From the NCBI RefSeq assembly GCF_000716785.1, contig NZ_JNYY01000008.1, forward strand, positions 186,001 to 250,000: DNA of 64,000 nucleotides, in the 5' to 3' direction. The position numbers and the translations under genes are program-made. Origin of the DNA: Amycolatopsis vancoresmycina (GTDB lineage: Bacteria; Actinomycetota; Actinomycetes; Mycobacteriales; Pseudonocardiaceae). Positions 15,655-24,152 of the stretch are shown here, in pieces (position 1 is the stretch's first letter; each line of letters starts with the position of its first letter). Below the pieces are notes generated by a model. The model ran no database searches and was not told the DNA's origin. It saw only the letters and a program-made list of their open reading frames with translations.

Positions 15655-16854
15655 GACGACCCGGATGCCGTCCTTCCAGACCTCCCGGATGTTCGCCGCC
15701 AGCGCCGGGAAGTCGTACGGGTTGCCGTCCACCAGCACGAGGTCCGCGCGCAGGCCCGGTGCCAGGCGGCCCAGTTCGCCGTCCAGGCCCATCAGCCGGG
15801 CCGCCGACGAGGTCGTCGCCTCCAGGACGTCGCCCGGTGTCATCCCGCACGCCGCCATCAGCGCCAGTTCCTCGAGGTTCGTGCCGTGCGGGCCCACTCC
15901 GCTGTCCGTGCCCATCGCGATGCGCACCCCGGCCGCGTACGCGCGGCGGACCGAGTCGCGGTGGGCCTCCACCACCTCGCGCGCCTTCGCCACCACCGCC
16001 GCCGGGAGGTCCACGCCCGCGTCCGCCGCCCTGACCACGTTGACCGGGGCGATCAGCGTCGGGACCAGCCAGGTGCCGTGACCCAGCATCAGCTCGATCG
16101 CCTCGTCGTCGAGGTAGATCCCGTGCTCGATCGACCGCACGCCCGCGCGGACCGCGTTCTTGATGCCCGCCGCGCCCTGGGCGTGCGCCATCACCGGGCG
16201 GCCCTGCATCGCCGCCTCCGTGACCAGGACCTCCAGCTCCTCCGGCGTGAACTGCGCGTGCCGCGGGTCGTCGCGCGGGGACAGCACGCCGCCCGTCGTG
16301 CACACCTTCAGCACGTCGGCGCCCGCGCGCAGCAGCGTGCGGGCCACCCGCCGCATCTCGTCCGGGCCGTCGGCGGTGGCGTCGGGGCGGCCCGGGTGCG
16401 GCAGCAGCAGCGGCACGCACAGCCCGGACGGGTGCCAGGAGTCGCCGTGGCCGCCGGTCGGGCTGATCAGGCCGACCGAGATCTGCAGCCGCGGCCCCGG
16501 GATCAGCCCGTCGTCCACCGCCTGCTTGATGCCGAGGTCGGCGCCCGCGGCGTCGCGGACCGTCGTGATGCCCAGCCCGAGCGTCGCCCACAGGTTCCGC
16601 GCGGCTTCGTAGAACTGGTAGGAAAACGGCTTCTGCACCCGGGACAGGAGCCCGATGTCCGAGACCGTGACGTGCACGTGGCAGTCGAACAGCCCGGGCA
16701 GCAGCACCGTGCCGGTGCAGTCGACGCCTTCGTCGCCGTCGAGGTCCGTCCCGACGTCGACGATCCGGCCGTGCTCGACGACGACGTCGGCCGGGGCCGG
16801 GTCCGCGCCGGTGCCGTCGAACACCGAGCCGCCGGTGAACACCGTGCGCGTCAC
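15652..16854 (-). CDS. Metal-dependent amidohydrolase (imidazolonepropionase/Xaa-Pro dipeptidase-like)
   Basis: 400-residue TIM-barrel amidohydrolase. Metal ligands are visible as HVH in LLPGLFDCHVHVT, His in VMAHAQG, His in SIEHGIYL and Asp in AMGTDSGVGPHG. The N- and C-terminal beta-sandwich halves are intact, and LRADLVLVDGNPYDFPAL closes the fold. The GTG start overlaps the symporter stop (GTGA), so it is the last gene of a four-gene operon of uptake and hydrolysis functions. Its exact substrate (a cyclic amide or N-acyl amino acid) is unknown. Confidence 0.85.
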   Translation of the reverse strand: MTRTVFTGGSVFDGTGADPAPADVVVEHGRIVDVGTDLDGDEGVDCTGTVLLPGLFDCHVHVTVSDIGLLSRVQKPFSYQFYEAARNLWATLGLGITTVRDAAGADLGIKQAVDDGLIPGPRLQISVGLISPTGGHGDSWHPSGLCVPLLLPHPGRPDATADGPDEMRRVARTLLRAGADVLKVCTTGGVLSPRDDPRHAQFTPEELEVLVTEAAMQGRPVMAHAQGAAGIKNAVRAGVRSIEHGIYLDDEAIELMLGHGTWLVPTLIAPVNVVRAADAGVDLPAAVVAKAREVVEAHRDSVRRAYAAGVRIAMGTDSGVGPHGTNLEELALMAACGMTPGDVLEATTSSAARLMGLDGELGRLAPGLRADLVLVDGNPYDFPALAANIREVWKDGIRVV

Positions 16855-18266
16855 GCCGCCTCCACGAGAGCAGTCCGCCGCGGCGCCACCACCGCGGCCA
16901 CGGCGAGCACGGCGACGTTCGCGCCGAGCCCGACCAGTCCGACGTTGACCGTGCCGGCGAGGTGAGTGTCCACAAAGGTCAGCCAGAGCACCACGAGCTC
17001 GCCCGCGACCAGCCCGGCCAGCACCGGGCCCTTGCCGACCGGCACGCGCCGCAGGAACCCCAGCAGGTTCGCCGGGGCCAGCTGGACCGACCCCGAATAG
17101 GTCAGCAACAGGAGGTTGGCCAGCAGATCCGGCCGGAAGATGCCGAGCACGAGGGCAAGAGTACTCGCGAGCACAACCGTGCCGTGGTTGATCCAGAACT
17201 GGCGGCGGCCGCTGCGGACGCGGACGATGTTGCGCGCCACCAGCGACGAGATGCCGATCAGGATCCCGGCCGCCGGCACCATCGCGGTCGCGGTCGCGGC
17301 CACGACGACGATGCCCGTCACCCACCCGGGAAGAGCGTCCTTCGACAGCGTCAGCAATACGCCGTTCGGGTCACTCCCTTTGGGCACCACGAGGATCGCC
17401 GCGAAACCGATCACCATCGGCAGCAGCAGGCACAGCTCGTACACCGGCATCCAGGCGTAGTTGCGGCGCAGCACCTTCGGGTCGCGCGCGGACATCAGCG
17501 CCGGCCACGAGTGCGGCAGCGTCATCAGGCCGACGCCGATCGCGCTGACCAGCATGCTCGTCACGAACCAGACGTGGTCGTTCGCTCCACTGTGGACGAT
17601 CAGCTTCTCCGGGTGCAGCTGTTCGATCTTGTGGAACACCGCGGGGATGCCGCCGGCGAAGTGCGTCGGCACGGCGATGATCAGGACCACCAGCGCGACC
17701 AGCATGATCCCGTCCTTGAAGTAGGACGTCGCCGCGACGCCCCGCAGGCCGGCCCACAGCACGAACGCGACCACCAGCACGCTGCCGGCGACCATGCTCA
17801 GCGTCCCGGACGCGGTGTCGCCGGTGACCAGCCGGACGATCAGCCCCAGCCCGGTGATCTGCAGCTGCAGGTAGGGCAGCACGAAGACGACGCCGAGCAC
17901 CGCGGACAGCGTCCCGAGCGCCCGGCTGCGGTAGCGGTCCTCGAGGAAGTCGCCCTGGGTGAGGTAGCCGCGCTCCTTGCCCATCGTCCACAGGCGTTTC
18001 GCGAGGAAGAACAGGACGACGTAGGCGATCGGGACGTACGGCAGCGCGTACATCGCCGCGACGCCGCCGGAGAACGCGAGGCCCGCCATGCCGAGGAAGG
18101 TGAAGGTGGTGAACACCTCCCCCGCCTGCAGGAACCACATCGTCACGGCGCCGAACCGGCGACCGCCGACGGTCCACTCGGCGAGGTCCGCGGCCGGGCG
18201 GCGGCGGCCGACGAAGCCGAGCACGCCGATCAAGACGATGCCGGCGAGGGTGAAGGCGAGGATCAT
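16851..18266 (-). CDS. Sodium:solute symporter (SSS family)
   Basis: 471-residue membrane protein with about 13 hydrophobic segments. Family features are WTVGGRRFGAVTMWFLQAGEVFTTFTFLGMAGLAF near the start and the conserved ERGYLTQGDFLEDRYRSRALG loop. It overlaps the DUF3311 gene by 4 bp; a DUF3311-SSS pair is a recurrent two-gene transport unit. With a deacylase upstream and an amidohydrolase downstream, import of an N-acylated or cyclic amino-acid derivative is a reasonable inference. ATG 18266 gives the N-terminal TM with an SSS-like topology. Confidence 0.87.
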   Translation of the reverse strand: MILAFTLAGIVLIGVLGFVGRRRPAADLAEWTVGGRRFGAVTMWFLQAGEVFTTFTFLGMAGLAFSGGVAAMYALPYVPIAYVVLFFLAKRLWTMGKERGYLTQGDFLEDRYRSRALGTLSAVLGVVFVLPYLQLQITGLGLIVRLVTGDTASGTLSMVAGSVLVVAFVLWAGLRGVAATSYFKDGIMLVALVVLIIAVPTHFAGGIPAVFHKIEQLHPEKLIVHSGANDHVWFVTSMLVSAIGVGLMTLPHSWPALMSARDPKVLRRNYAWMPVYELCLLLPMVIGFAAILVVPKGSDPNGVLLTLSKDALPGWVTGIVVVAATATAMVPAAGILIGISSLVARNIVRVRSGRRQFWINHGTVVLASTLALVLGIFRPDLLANLLLLTYSGSVQLAPANLLGFLRRVPVGKGPVLAGLVAGELVVLWLTFVDTHLAGTVNVGLVGLGANVAVLAVAAVVAPRRTALVEAA

Positions 18267-18469
18267 CCGTCGTCCTCCCCCGCGCGCATCAGGCGTTCCG
18301 ACAGCAGCAGCGCCGGGGTGAACATGAGGCACCAGAACGCACCCCAGACGACCATCCGCGGCAGGCCGAGCCAGAGCCCGGTGGTGTTGACGAACGGCAG
18401 GAACGGCATCAGGACCAGGGCGGCGACGGGCAGCAGCGGCGGCCAGTGGTAGCTGCGCACCGGCGTCAC
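18263..18469 (-). CDS. DUF3311 small membrane protein (symporter partner)
   Basis: 68 residues with two hydrophobic helices (LLPVAALVLMPFLPFVN and VVWGAFWCLMFTPALLL) separated by LWLGLPRM, the DUF3311 pattern. The GTG start overlaps the M20 peptidase stop and its stop overlaps the symporter ATG. Homologues are almost always next to SSS symporters, so it is probably an accessory subunit. Confidence 0.82.
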   Translation of the reverse strand: MTPVRSYHWPPLLPVAALVLMPFLPFVNTTGLWLGLPRMVVWGAFWCLMFTPALLLSERLMRAGEDDG

Positions 18470-19659
18470 CCGGCCAGTGATCCGAGGCGGCGGACGGCGA
18501 GCTCGGCCAGCAGCGCGGCGCCGTCGCCGAGCACGCTGTCGTCGAAACGAGCGCGTGGCGAGTGGTTGTCCGGGGCGGTCGCCGGGTCCGTCGGGCACGC
18601 GCCGAGGAAGAGGTACGCGCCCGGAACCCGGTCCAGGACACGGGAGAAGTCCTCCGAACCGGTGATCGGATCGGCCATCTCGGTGAAGCGTTCCTCACCG
18701 AAGACGTCGCGGACCGTGTCGGCCACGAAGTCGTAGGCGGCGGCGTCGTTGACCGTCGCGGGATACTCGGGTTCGTAGGTGACGTCGATGTCGAGCCCGT
18801 GCGCCTGGGCGATGCCGCGGCAGACCTGCACCGCGCGTTCGCCGACGCGGGCCGCGACCTCCGGCGAAAACGACCGCAGCGTGGCTTCGAAGACCGCGTC
18901 GTCCGGGATGATGTTGCGGCGGGTGCCGGCGTGGAACGAGCCGACGGTGATCACGACCGGGTCGAAGACGTCGAAGGTGCGCGTGACCATCGTCTGCAGC
19001 GCGGTCACCATCTCGCAGGCGGCCGGGATCGGGTCGCGGGCGTCGTGCGGGGACGAGCCGTGGCCGCCGTCGCCCTTGACCCGGACTTCGAGGGCGCCCG
19101 AGGCGGCCATCAGCGTGCCGGGCCGGGCGGTGAACTGGCCTTTCGCGTAACTCGCGGCGGAGACGTGCAGGCCGTAGGCGGCGTCGGCCTGCTTGCCGGA
19201 CGCGGTCAGGACGCCTTCGTCGATCATGTGGCCGGCGCCGTCCCAGCCCTCTTCGCCGGGCTGGAACATGAACACGACGTCGCCGGGCAGGTCCTGGCGG
19301 CGGGCGGCGAGCAGGCGGGCCGCGCCGACCAGGCCCGCGGTGTGCAGGTCGTGGCCGCAGGCGTGCATCGCGCCGTCGAGGGTCGAGGTGAACTCCTCGC
19401 CGCTCGCCTCGGTGACCGGGAGCGCGTCCATGTCGCCGCGCAGCAGGACGGTGCCGCCGGGCTTGCCGCCGCGCAGGACGGCGGTGATCGAGGACAGGTT
19501 CTTGCCGAGGGTGAGTTCGAGCGGCAGGCCGTCGAGGGCGGCGAGGACGCGTTCCTGGGTGCGCGGCAGGTGCAGGCCGATTTCGGGAATCTTGTGCAGG
19601 TCGCGGCGGAGGGCGACCAGGTCGTCGAGCAGGGCGGCGGCGTCGGATCGCAGGGTCAT
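18466..19659 (-). CDS. M20-family amidohydrolase (hippurate/N-acyl amino acid hydrolase type)
   Basis: 397-residue M20D peptidase-family enzyme. Metal-binding motifs are MHACGHDLHTAG (Cys and His ligands) and the Glu-Glu pair in FQPGEEGWDGAGHM. LHKIPEIGLHLPRTQERVLAAL is typical of IAA-amino acid/hippurate hydrolases. ATG 19659 is chosen from the start of similarity; the frame is open to 19713. It is the first gene of the operon, divergent from the Lrp/AsnC regulator by 68 bp, which presumably controls it. Confidence 0.88.
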   Translation of the reverse strand: MTLRSDAAALLDDLVALRRDLHKIPEIGLHLPRTQERVLAALDGLPLELTLGKNLSSITAVLRGGKPGGTVLLRGDMDALPVTEASGEEFTSTLDGAMHACGHDLHTAGLVGAARLLAARRQDLPGDVVFMFQPGEEGWDGAGHMIDEGVLTASGKQADAAYGLHVSAASYAKGQFTARPGTLMAASGALEVRVKGDGGHGSSPHDARDPIPAACEMVTALQTMVTRTFDVFDPVVITVGSFHAGTRRNIIPDDAVFEATLRSFSPEVAARVGERAVQVCRGIAQAHGLDIDVTYEPEYPATVNDAAAYDFVADTVRDVFGEERFTEMADPITGSEDFSRVLDRVPGAYLFLGACPTDPATAPDNHSPRARFDDSVLGDGAALLAELAVRRLGSLAG

Positions 19660-19727
19660 CCGCCGATCATGCGAGAGTCGAGCACAATGACCGGGGAAAA
19701 TCGCCGAAACCACCGATCCGGGGTCCG

Positions 19728-20792
19728 ATGAGCGAAGAATCCGCCATGCTGGCCGAGCAGGACCTCAAACTGGTCGACGCGCTCCAGGCGGCGCCGCGGG
19801 CGTCGTGGTCGACGCTCGGCCACGCGCTGGGCCTGGGCGCGGTGACGGCGGCCCGGCGCTGGGACGCGCTCGTCGAGCGTGGCGACGCCTGGCTGACGGC
19901 CTACGCCGGCGGGGAGCTGACCACGCAGCTGGCCCTGGCGTTCGTCGCGATCGACTGCGAGCCGGGAGCGGTGTCCGGCGTCGCTGCGGCGCTCGCGGCG
20001 GACGTCCACGTGGCCACCGTCGAGTACGTCGCCGGGCCGTGCGACCTGCTCGTCCACGTCGTGGCGGCGTCCCTGCGGGAGCTGGGGGCGCACGTCGCGG
20101 GCCGGGTGGCGGCGGTGCCGGGCGTGACGCGGGTGCGGACGGCGTTGTCCCCGCGGATGTTCACCGAGGGCAGCCGCTGGCGGGTCCGGGCGATTTCCCC
20201 GGGGCAACGCGAGGCGCTGTCGGCGAAACCGGCCCGGAACCGCGCGCCGGTCCGGTTCGACGCGGCGGACCGGGCCCTGATCCTGGCCCTCGGCGCGGAC
20301 GCCCGCGCGTCGGCGGCGGCACTGGCGGGCGACCTCGGCGTCGGGGCGACAACGGTCCGGCGCCGGCTCGACGCACTGCTCGGCCGCGGCGCGATCCGCA
20401 TCCGGTGCGAGATCGCGCGTTCGGTGTCGCCGGCGCCGGTCACGGTGACGCTGTGGCTGCGCGTCCCACCGGACAAGCTGGAGACGACGGCCCGGTCGCT
20501 CGCGATGGTGCCGGAGGTCCGCATGTGCGCGGCGCTGTCCGGGGCGGCGAACCTGATGCTGGTGGTCTGGCTGCCGGCGTCGCACGACGTGCTGGCCCTG
20601 GAGGCGGGGCTGGCGGCGAAGCTGCCGTGGCTGGAGGTCGCCGACCGGGCGGTGACGCTGCGGAGCGTCAAGCTGATGGGCCGGCTGCTCGATCCGGCGG
20701 GCCGCGGGACCGGGCGGGTGCCGCTCGATTTCTGGGCCGCGGTCCCCGTGCCGGAGCACGGGGACCGCAGCGTTGACCGGTCCGGGGGATGA
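19728..20792 (+). CDS. Double-length Lrp/AsnC-family regulator
   Basis: 354 residues made of two Lrp-type units. Unit 1 has a helix-turn-helix (about 10-50, DLKLVDALQAAPRASWSTLGHAL) followed by a RAM-like domain. Unit 2 has a helix-turn-helix (about 180-225, DRALILALGADARASAAALAGDLGVGATTVRRRLDALLGRG) and a second RAM-like domain. Tandem Lrp proteins act as pseudo-dimers. Divergent from the M20/DUF3311/symporter/amidohydrolase operon, it is probably the local, metabolite-responsive regulator. Its stop lies inside the first of four G-loop hairpins. Confidence 0.83.
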   Translation: MSEESAMLAEQDLKLVDALQAAPRASWSTLGHALGLGAVTAARRWDALVERGDAWLTAYAGGELTTQLALAFVAIDCEPGAVSGVAAALAADVHVATVEYVAGPCDLLVHVVAASLRELGAHVAGRVAAVPGVTRVRTALSPRMFTEGSRWRVRAISPGQREALSAKPARNRAPVRFDAADRALILALGADARASAAALAGDLGVGATTVRRRLDALLGRGAIRIRCEIARSVSPAPVTVTLWLRVPPDKLETTARSLAMVPEVRMCAALSGAANLMLVVWLPASHDVLALEAGLAAKLPWLEVADRAVTLRSVKLMGRLLDPAGRGTGRVPLDFWAAVPVPEHGDRSVDRSGG

Positions 20793-20829
20793 GGGGGGTG
20801 AGGTGGAGGGAAGCATCCCCCGGGACCGG
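20777..20829. repeat. Conserved-loop hairpin element, copy 1
   Basis: Left arm CCGGTCCGGGGGATG (20777-20791), G-rich loop, right arm CATCCCCCGGGACCGG (20814-20829) with one bulged G. The loop contains GGGGTGAGGTGGAGGGAAG. It overlaps the stop of the Lrp gene and may act as its terminator. Confidence 0.8.
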
Positions 20830-20941
20830 GGTCCGGGACGTGCCGCGGAGGCGGACTTGGTGGAGCGGGCCGCGTAGAGCAGGCCGGGCGGAGCGGGCCG
20901 GGTGACCGAGGGGCGGCCACCGGCCGGAGCCTGGCGGCGGT

Positions 20942-21172
20942 CTCGCGTGATCAGGGGCGGAACTCGCGAGATCCGGGGCGGAACTCGCGTGATCGGAGAC
21001 GGAACTCGCGTGGCGGAGCGGGTGACTCGTGTGACTGGCAGGGCATCTCGCGTGATTGAAGGGGCGTCACTCGTGATTGGAGAGGCATCTCGCGTGATTG
21101 GAGGGACATCTCGCGTATCTGGAGGGTCGGCTCGCGTATCTGGAGGGTCGGTTTGCGTGTTTGGGGGTTCCG
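20942..21172. repeat. 21-bp tandem repeat array B (11 units)
   Basis: Eleven successive 21-bp units begin with CTCGCGTGAT or close variants (20942, 20963, 20984 and so on to 21152). The central CGCG is flanked by near-palindromic ATC/GAT. The array lies between convergent genes and has no spacers. Confidence 0.88.
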
Positions 21173-21218
21173 GCCGGTGGACGGGGGGGTGAGGTGGAGG
21201 GAAGCGTCCACCGGGCCG
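21171..21218. repeat. Conserved-loop hairpin element, copy 2
   Basis: Arms CGGCCGGTGGACG (21171-21183) and CGTCCACCGGGCCG (21205-21218), with the same loop GGGGTGAGGTGGAGGGAAG as copy 1 but a different stem sequence. Confidence 0.85.
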
Positions 21219-21295
21219 GAACTCGCGGGCGGGAGCGACTCCCGCCGTTTCCTCCTTCGCTGACCCGGCTCGGCCGGGTCGGTGGGGGGTGAATC

Positions 21296-21347
21296 CCGGC
21301 CCGGTGGACTCGGGGGGTGAGGTGGAGGGAAGTGTCCACCGGACCGG
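21296..21347. repeat. Conserved-loop hairpin element, copy 3
   Basis: Arms CCGGCCCGGTGGAC (21296-21309) and GTCCACCGGACCGG (21334-21347), with one mismatch. The loop is again GGGGTGAGGTGGAGGGAAG with TC and T flanks. Confidence 0.85.
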
Positions 21348-21394
21348 GGCTCGGGGTGCGGGACGTGTCCCGCGTTCTTCTCGGGGTGGAGCAA

Positions 21395-21446
21395 CCGGCC
21401 CGGCGGACTCGGGGGGTGAGGTGGAGGGAAGTGTCCGCCGGGCCGG
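21395..21446. repeat. Conserved-loop hairpin element, copy 4
   Basis: Arms CCGGCCCGGCGGAC (21395-21408) and GTCCGCCGGGCCGG (21433-21446) form a perfect 14-bp stem. Compared with copy 3, GGTGGAC/GTCCACC has become GGCGGAC/GTCCGCC, a compensatory change, while the loop is unchanged. Confidence 0.87.
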
Positions 21447-21461
21447 GGTTCGTGGGGCGGG

Positions 21462-22403
21462 TCAGTACCCGCCGGGGGTCGGCGCCGTCGCGACGGCCTG
21501 CCGGACTTCGGGCCGGGCGGCCGGGTTCGCCTTGCAGCCGTTGGGTTCCACCGCGAACCACGTGCCGCCCGCGCCGTGGCCGCTCGCCTCGCCGGGCGCG
21601 GTGTCCTGGGCGTAGGTGTACACCGGCCAGCCGCCGACCGTCACCTGGCTGGTGCCGTCCGGCCGGCGGACGCGGCCGACCAGGCCGGCGTCGATGCCGC
21701 CGGCGACGGTGATCCGGCCGTCGGCGGGCAGCGGCGGCCACTTCTGCGCGCAGGCTCCGTCGCAAGTGGACTTGCCGGAACCCTTGCCGTCCTTCGTGAA
21801 CAGGTAGAGCGTGCGGCCGGCCGAGTCCGTGAGGACCGGGCCGAGGCCGTCGACGTCGGCCGTGCCGACGGTGGCCGGGCCCGCGGCCGCCTGCTTCCCC
21901 GCAGGCGTGACCGCCGTCCAGTCCGCGCTGACGTTCCGGCCGAGCGCCACGCCCGGGCCGGTGTCCTTGGCGTACCGGTAAACCGGCCGGCCGCCGACCG
22001 TCACCTGCTTGGTGCCGTCCGGCCGGGTGACCTGGCCGACCAGGCCGCCGTCCACGCCCGCGACGAGCGCCGGGGCGTCGGAGACCAGCGGTGGCCACGT
22101 CACCGCGCACGGGCCGGCGCAGGTGGCCTTCGACGGCTCGGCGCTGTCCTTCGCGTACTGGTAGAGCGTGTGTCCTTCGCCGTCGGCCAGCACTTCGCCC
22201 AGACCATCCACAGTGGACGTGATCAGCCGGGCCCGGCCGGCCGGGGAACCGGCCGGTACCGCGCTCGCCGGTTGCTGCTGGGCGCCGAGCGTCAGCTGCT
22301 GACCGGCACCGGAGGCGGCGTACGGGTTGGTTCCGCAGGCCGCGACCAGCGCGAGTCCGGCAAAAGCGAGCGGCAGAGCGGCAACCGGGCGAGCACGGTA
22401 CAT
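21462..22403 (-). CDS. Secreted lipoprotein with four Yx4D-type repeats (PF03640-like, SCO0930-like)
   Basis: 313 residues. The signal peptide ends in the lipobox LVAAC (Cys23). The mature part has four related modules: TLYQYAKDSAEPSKATCAGPC..TWPP, PVYRYAKDTGPG, TLYLFTKDGKGSGKSTCDGAC..KWPP and PVYTYAQDTAPG. Two modules carry paired Cys. This is the pattern of the 'secreted repeat of unknown function' lipoproteins. The family is often found with membrane redox genes, and a half-length paralogue heads the electron-transfer operon at 25749. Upstream is the DUF1996 gene on the same strand (47 bp). Confidence 0.85.
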   Translation of the reverse strand: MYRARPVAALPLAFAGLALVAACGTNPYAASGAGQQLTLGAQQQPASAVPAGSPAGRARLITSTVDGLGEVLADGEGHTLYQYAKDSAEPSKATCAGPCAVTWPPLVSDAPALVAGVDGGLVGQVTRPDGTKQVTVGGRPVYRYAKDTGPGVALGRNVSADWTAVTPAGKQAAAGPATVGTADVDGLGPVLTDSAGRTLYLFTKDGKGSGKSTCDGACAQKWPPLPADGRITVAGGIDAGLVGRVRRPDGTSQVTVGGWPVYTYAQDTAPGEASGHGAGGTWFAVEPNGCKANPAARPEVRQAVATAPTPGGY

Positions 22404-22450
22404 CGGAGGTTCTCCTTCCTGGCTTCTCGAAACGGGCGGGAGCGCGATGA

Positions 22451-23878
22451 CTATTCGGCGCAGGCCTTGCCCGAGTTGATGCAGTTGACCAGGCGGCCCA
22501 TGATCTGCTTGCTCATCACGTTCGCGAAGTCGTCGTGGTCGGACCGCGGGTTGTGCTTCTCCTGGGCGAACGCGTCCACTTTGTACTCACCGTTCTGCTG
22601 GACGTCCTGCGGGACGTCGTACACCAGGGTGACCTGGAGCTGCGGCACGTTCTTGAACCCCTGCGGGCACTTGCCCTGCTGGTTGGCGAACACGATGTGG
22701 CTGCGGTGGTCCTTGCTGTCGGTGTTCTTGCCGTCCCAGCAGTTCGGGAAGTTGTGGATGCGCTCCACCTTGCTGCCCGCCGGGCAGATCGGGTAGAGGT
22801 CGGTCAGCCGGTCCTCGAACCCGGTGCAGGTCCAGCTCGGCCGGGCGTTCTTCGGGCCGTTGGTGCTCTGCTTGGCGTCACCGTAGAGGATCTTCAGGCC
22901 GAGCGGCATCGCGACGACGTCCTGCGCGCCACCGCCGATGAACTTCAGCGTCGCCGACTCCGGCTCGATGATCGTGCCGTCGTTGTCGCCGACCTCCTTG
23001 TTCGCGCCCTGGATGCCGCCGAGCTCTTCCTGCTGCTGGCCCTGGTTCTGGTTCTGGTTCGCGTTGTTCTGGTTCTGGTTGTTCTGGTCGTTCTTGTTCT
23101 GGTTCTGCTTGTCCTGCTGGTTGTTCTGGTCCTGCTGCTGGTTCTGGTCCTGCTGCTGGTTCTGGCCCTGCTGCTGGTTGTTCTGGTCCTGGTTGCGCTG
23201 GCGGCGCTGCTGCTGACCGTCCTGGTTCTGGTTCTGGTCACCCTGCTGCTGCGCGCTCTTGCCCGAACGGCCGCCGCCCTGACCCTGGCTGTTGCGCTGG
23301 TCCTGGGCGTCCTTGGCGTCCTGGGCGCTCTTGTCCTGCTGGACGTCGCCCGTCTTGCCCTTCTGCTGCTGCTGAGCCTTCTGGTTCTTCTGCTGCGCCG
23401 CTTCCTTGTCCCCGCGGTCGATGCGGATGACGGGCCAGAAGTAGGCGGACTTGTCACCGTTCTTGCAGGTGGTGCCGCCGGCGAGGAGGCTCTTGAGGCT
23501 CGAGTCGGCGTTGGTCGTCAGGTTGCCGACGTAGTCGTGCAGGTGCTGGGCACCGTTCTTGATCCCGGGCTGGGCGATGAAGTTGTCCGGGTTCTGGTGC
23601 GCGCCGTCGGCGTTGGTTCCACAGTTGACGGTGAAAGACCCTTGCGCACCCTTCTTCTTCAAGGCTGCGTTGACGTTGTTGCCGGCGGGAACCTTGTTGA
23701 TGTCGATGAAGAACGACGGGTCCGCGGGGTCCGCGCTGGCTTCGCCCGTGCGGCCCGCGGTGACCGCGACGGCGAGTGCGCCGACGGCGATCGCCAGGCC
23801 GATCGCGCCCATCGCGATCTTGGTTCGGCGGGCTACACGATGCTTGCCCGTCACGGGGGGCCGAGAATTCCGGGGCAT
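22451..23878 (-). CDS. Secreted DUF1996 protein interrupted by a long Gln/Asn-rich region
   Basis: 475 residues. An N-terminal membrane or signal segment (about 19-42) is followed by the first half of DUF1996 (about 55-155, including AQHLHDYVGN and SAYFWPVIRID). Residues 157-285 are an extreme Q/N/D/K-rich low-complexity stretch. The second half (286-475) contains FPNCWDGKNTDSKDHRSHIVF and CPQGFKNVPQLQVTLVYDV, the DUF1996 signature. DUF1996 proteins are secreted in actinobacteria and fungi with no settled function. The insert is a loop expansion within the domain. ATG 23878; 10 of its last 25 residues are charged. Confidence 0.85.
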   Translation of the reverse strand: MPRNSRPPVTGKHRVARRTKIAMGAIGLAIAVGALAVAVTAGRTGEASADPADPSFFIDINKVPAGNNVNAALKKKGAQGSFTVNCGTNADGAHQNPDNFIAQPGIKNGAQHLHDYVGNLTTNADSSLKSLLAGGTTCKNGDKSAYFWPVIRIDRGDKEAAQQKNQKAQQQQKGKTGDVQQDKSAQDAKDAQDQRNSQGQGGGRSGKSAQQQGDQNQNQDGQQQRRQRNQDQNNQQQGQNQQQDQNQQQDQNNQQDKQNQNKNDQNNQNQNNANQNQNQGQQQEELGGIQGANKEVGDNDGTIIEPESATLKFIGGGAQDVVAMPLGLKILYGDAKQSTNGPKNARPSWTCTGFEDRLTDLYPICPAGSKVERIHNFPNCWDGKNTDSKDHRSHIVFANQQGKCPQGFKNVPQLQVTLVYDVPQDVQQNGEYKVDAFAQEKHNPRSDHDDFANVMSKQIMGRLVNCINSGKACAE

Positions 23879-24152
23879 GGACTAGTTCACCTCGTTCGTT
23901 TTTCCGGGCGCGCCGAACAGCGCGGCAGCCCGGGCAAGAACTACCGTCAATTGAGGTCGAGATCGCGCGGAACCCGGTCGGGGGATGCTTGCGGTTCCGG
24001 CTGTCGGGATGCATCGGGGGATGCATTGGGGGATACGGATCCCAGCGCCCCGAGGTTCAAAAGCGACCGGCCCGTTATCTGTTCGTTATCAACCGGAACG
24101 CAACCGGGCGGCATTCACCGAGGTCACGGCTTTGCGTGCGGAAAAGGGAAGT
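23879..24152. other. 274-bp upstream region of the DUF1996 gene
   Basis: No gene is seen. Short direct repeats occur: GGATGCATCGGG then GGATGCATTGGG near 24006-24030, and GTTATC twice near 24076-24092. They may be regulatory, but no known consensus could be assigned. Confidence 0.4.

Larger units (their letters stand above)
20793..21461. other. 669-bp gene-free convergent intergenic region made of repeats
   Basis: No convincing gene is seen on either strand. It holds four conserved-loop hairpins (20777, 21171, 21296, 21395), an 11-unit 21-bp tandem array (20942-21172), and small GC-rich inverted repeats near 21226-21280. Reading frames across it give only repetitive peptides. Confidence 0.75.

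Noticed and set aside
20942..21172. The 21-bp arrays as a CRISPR
   Set aside because: Units are contiguous with no unique spacers, and no cas genes are near.
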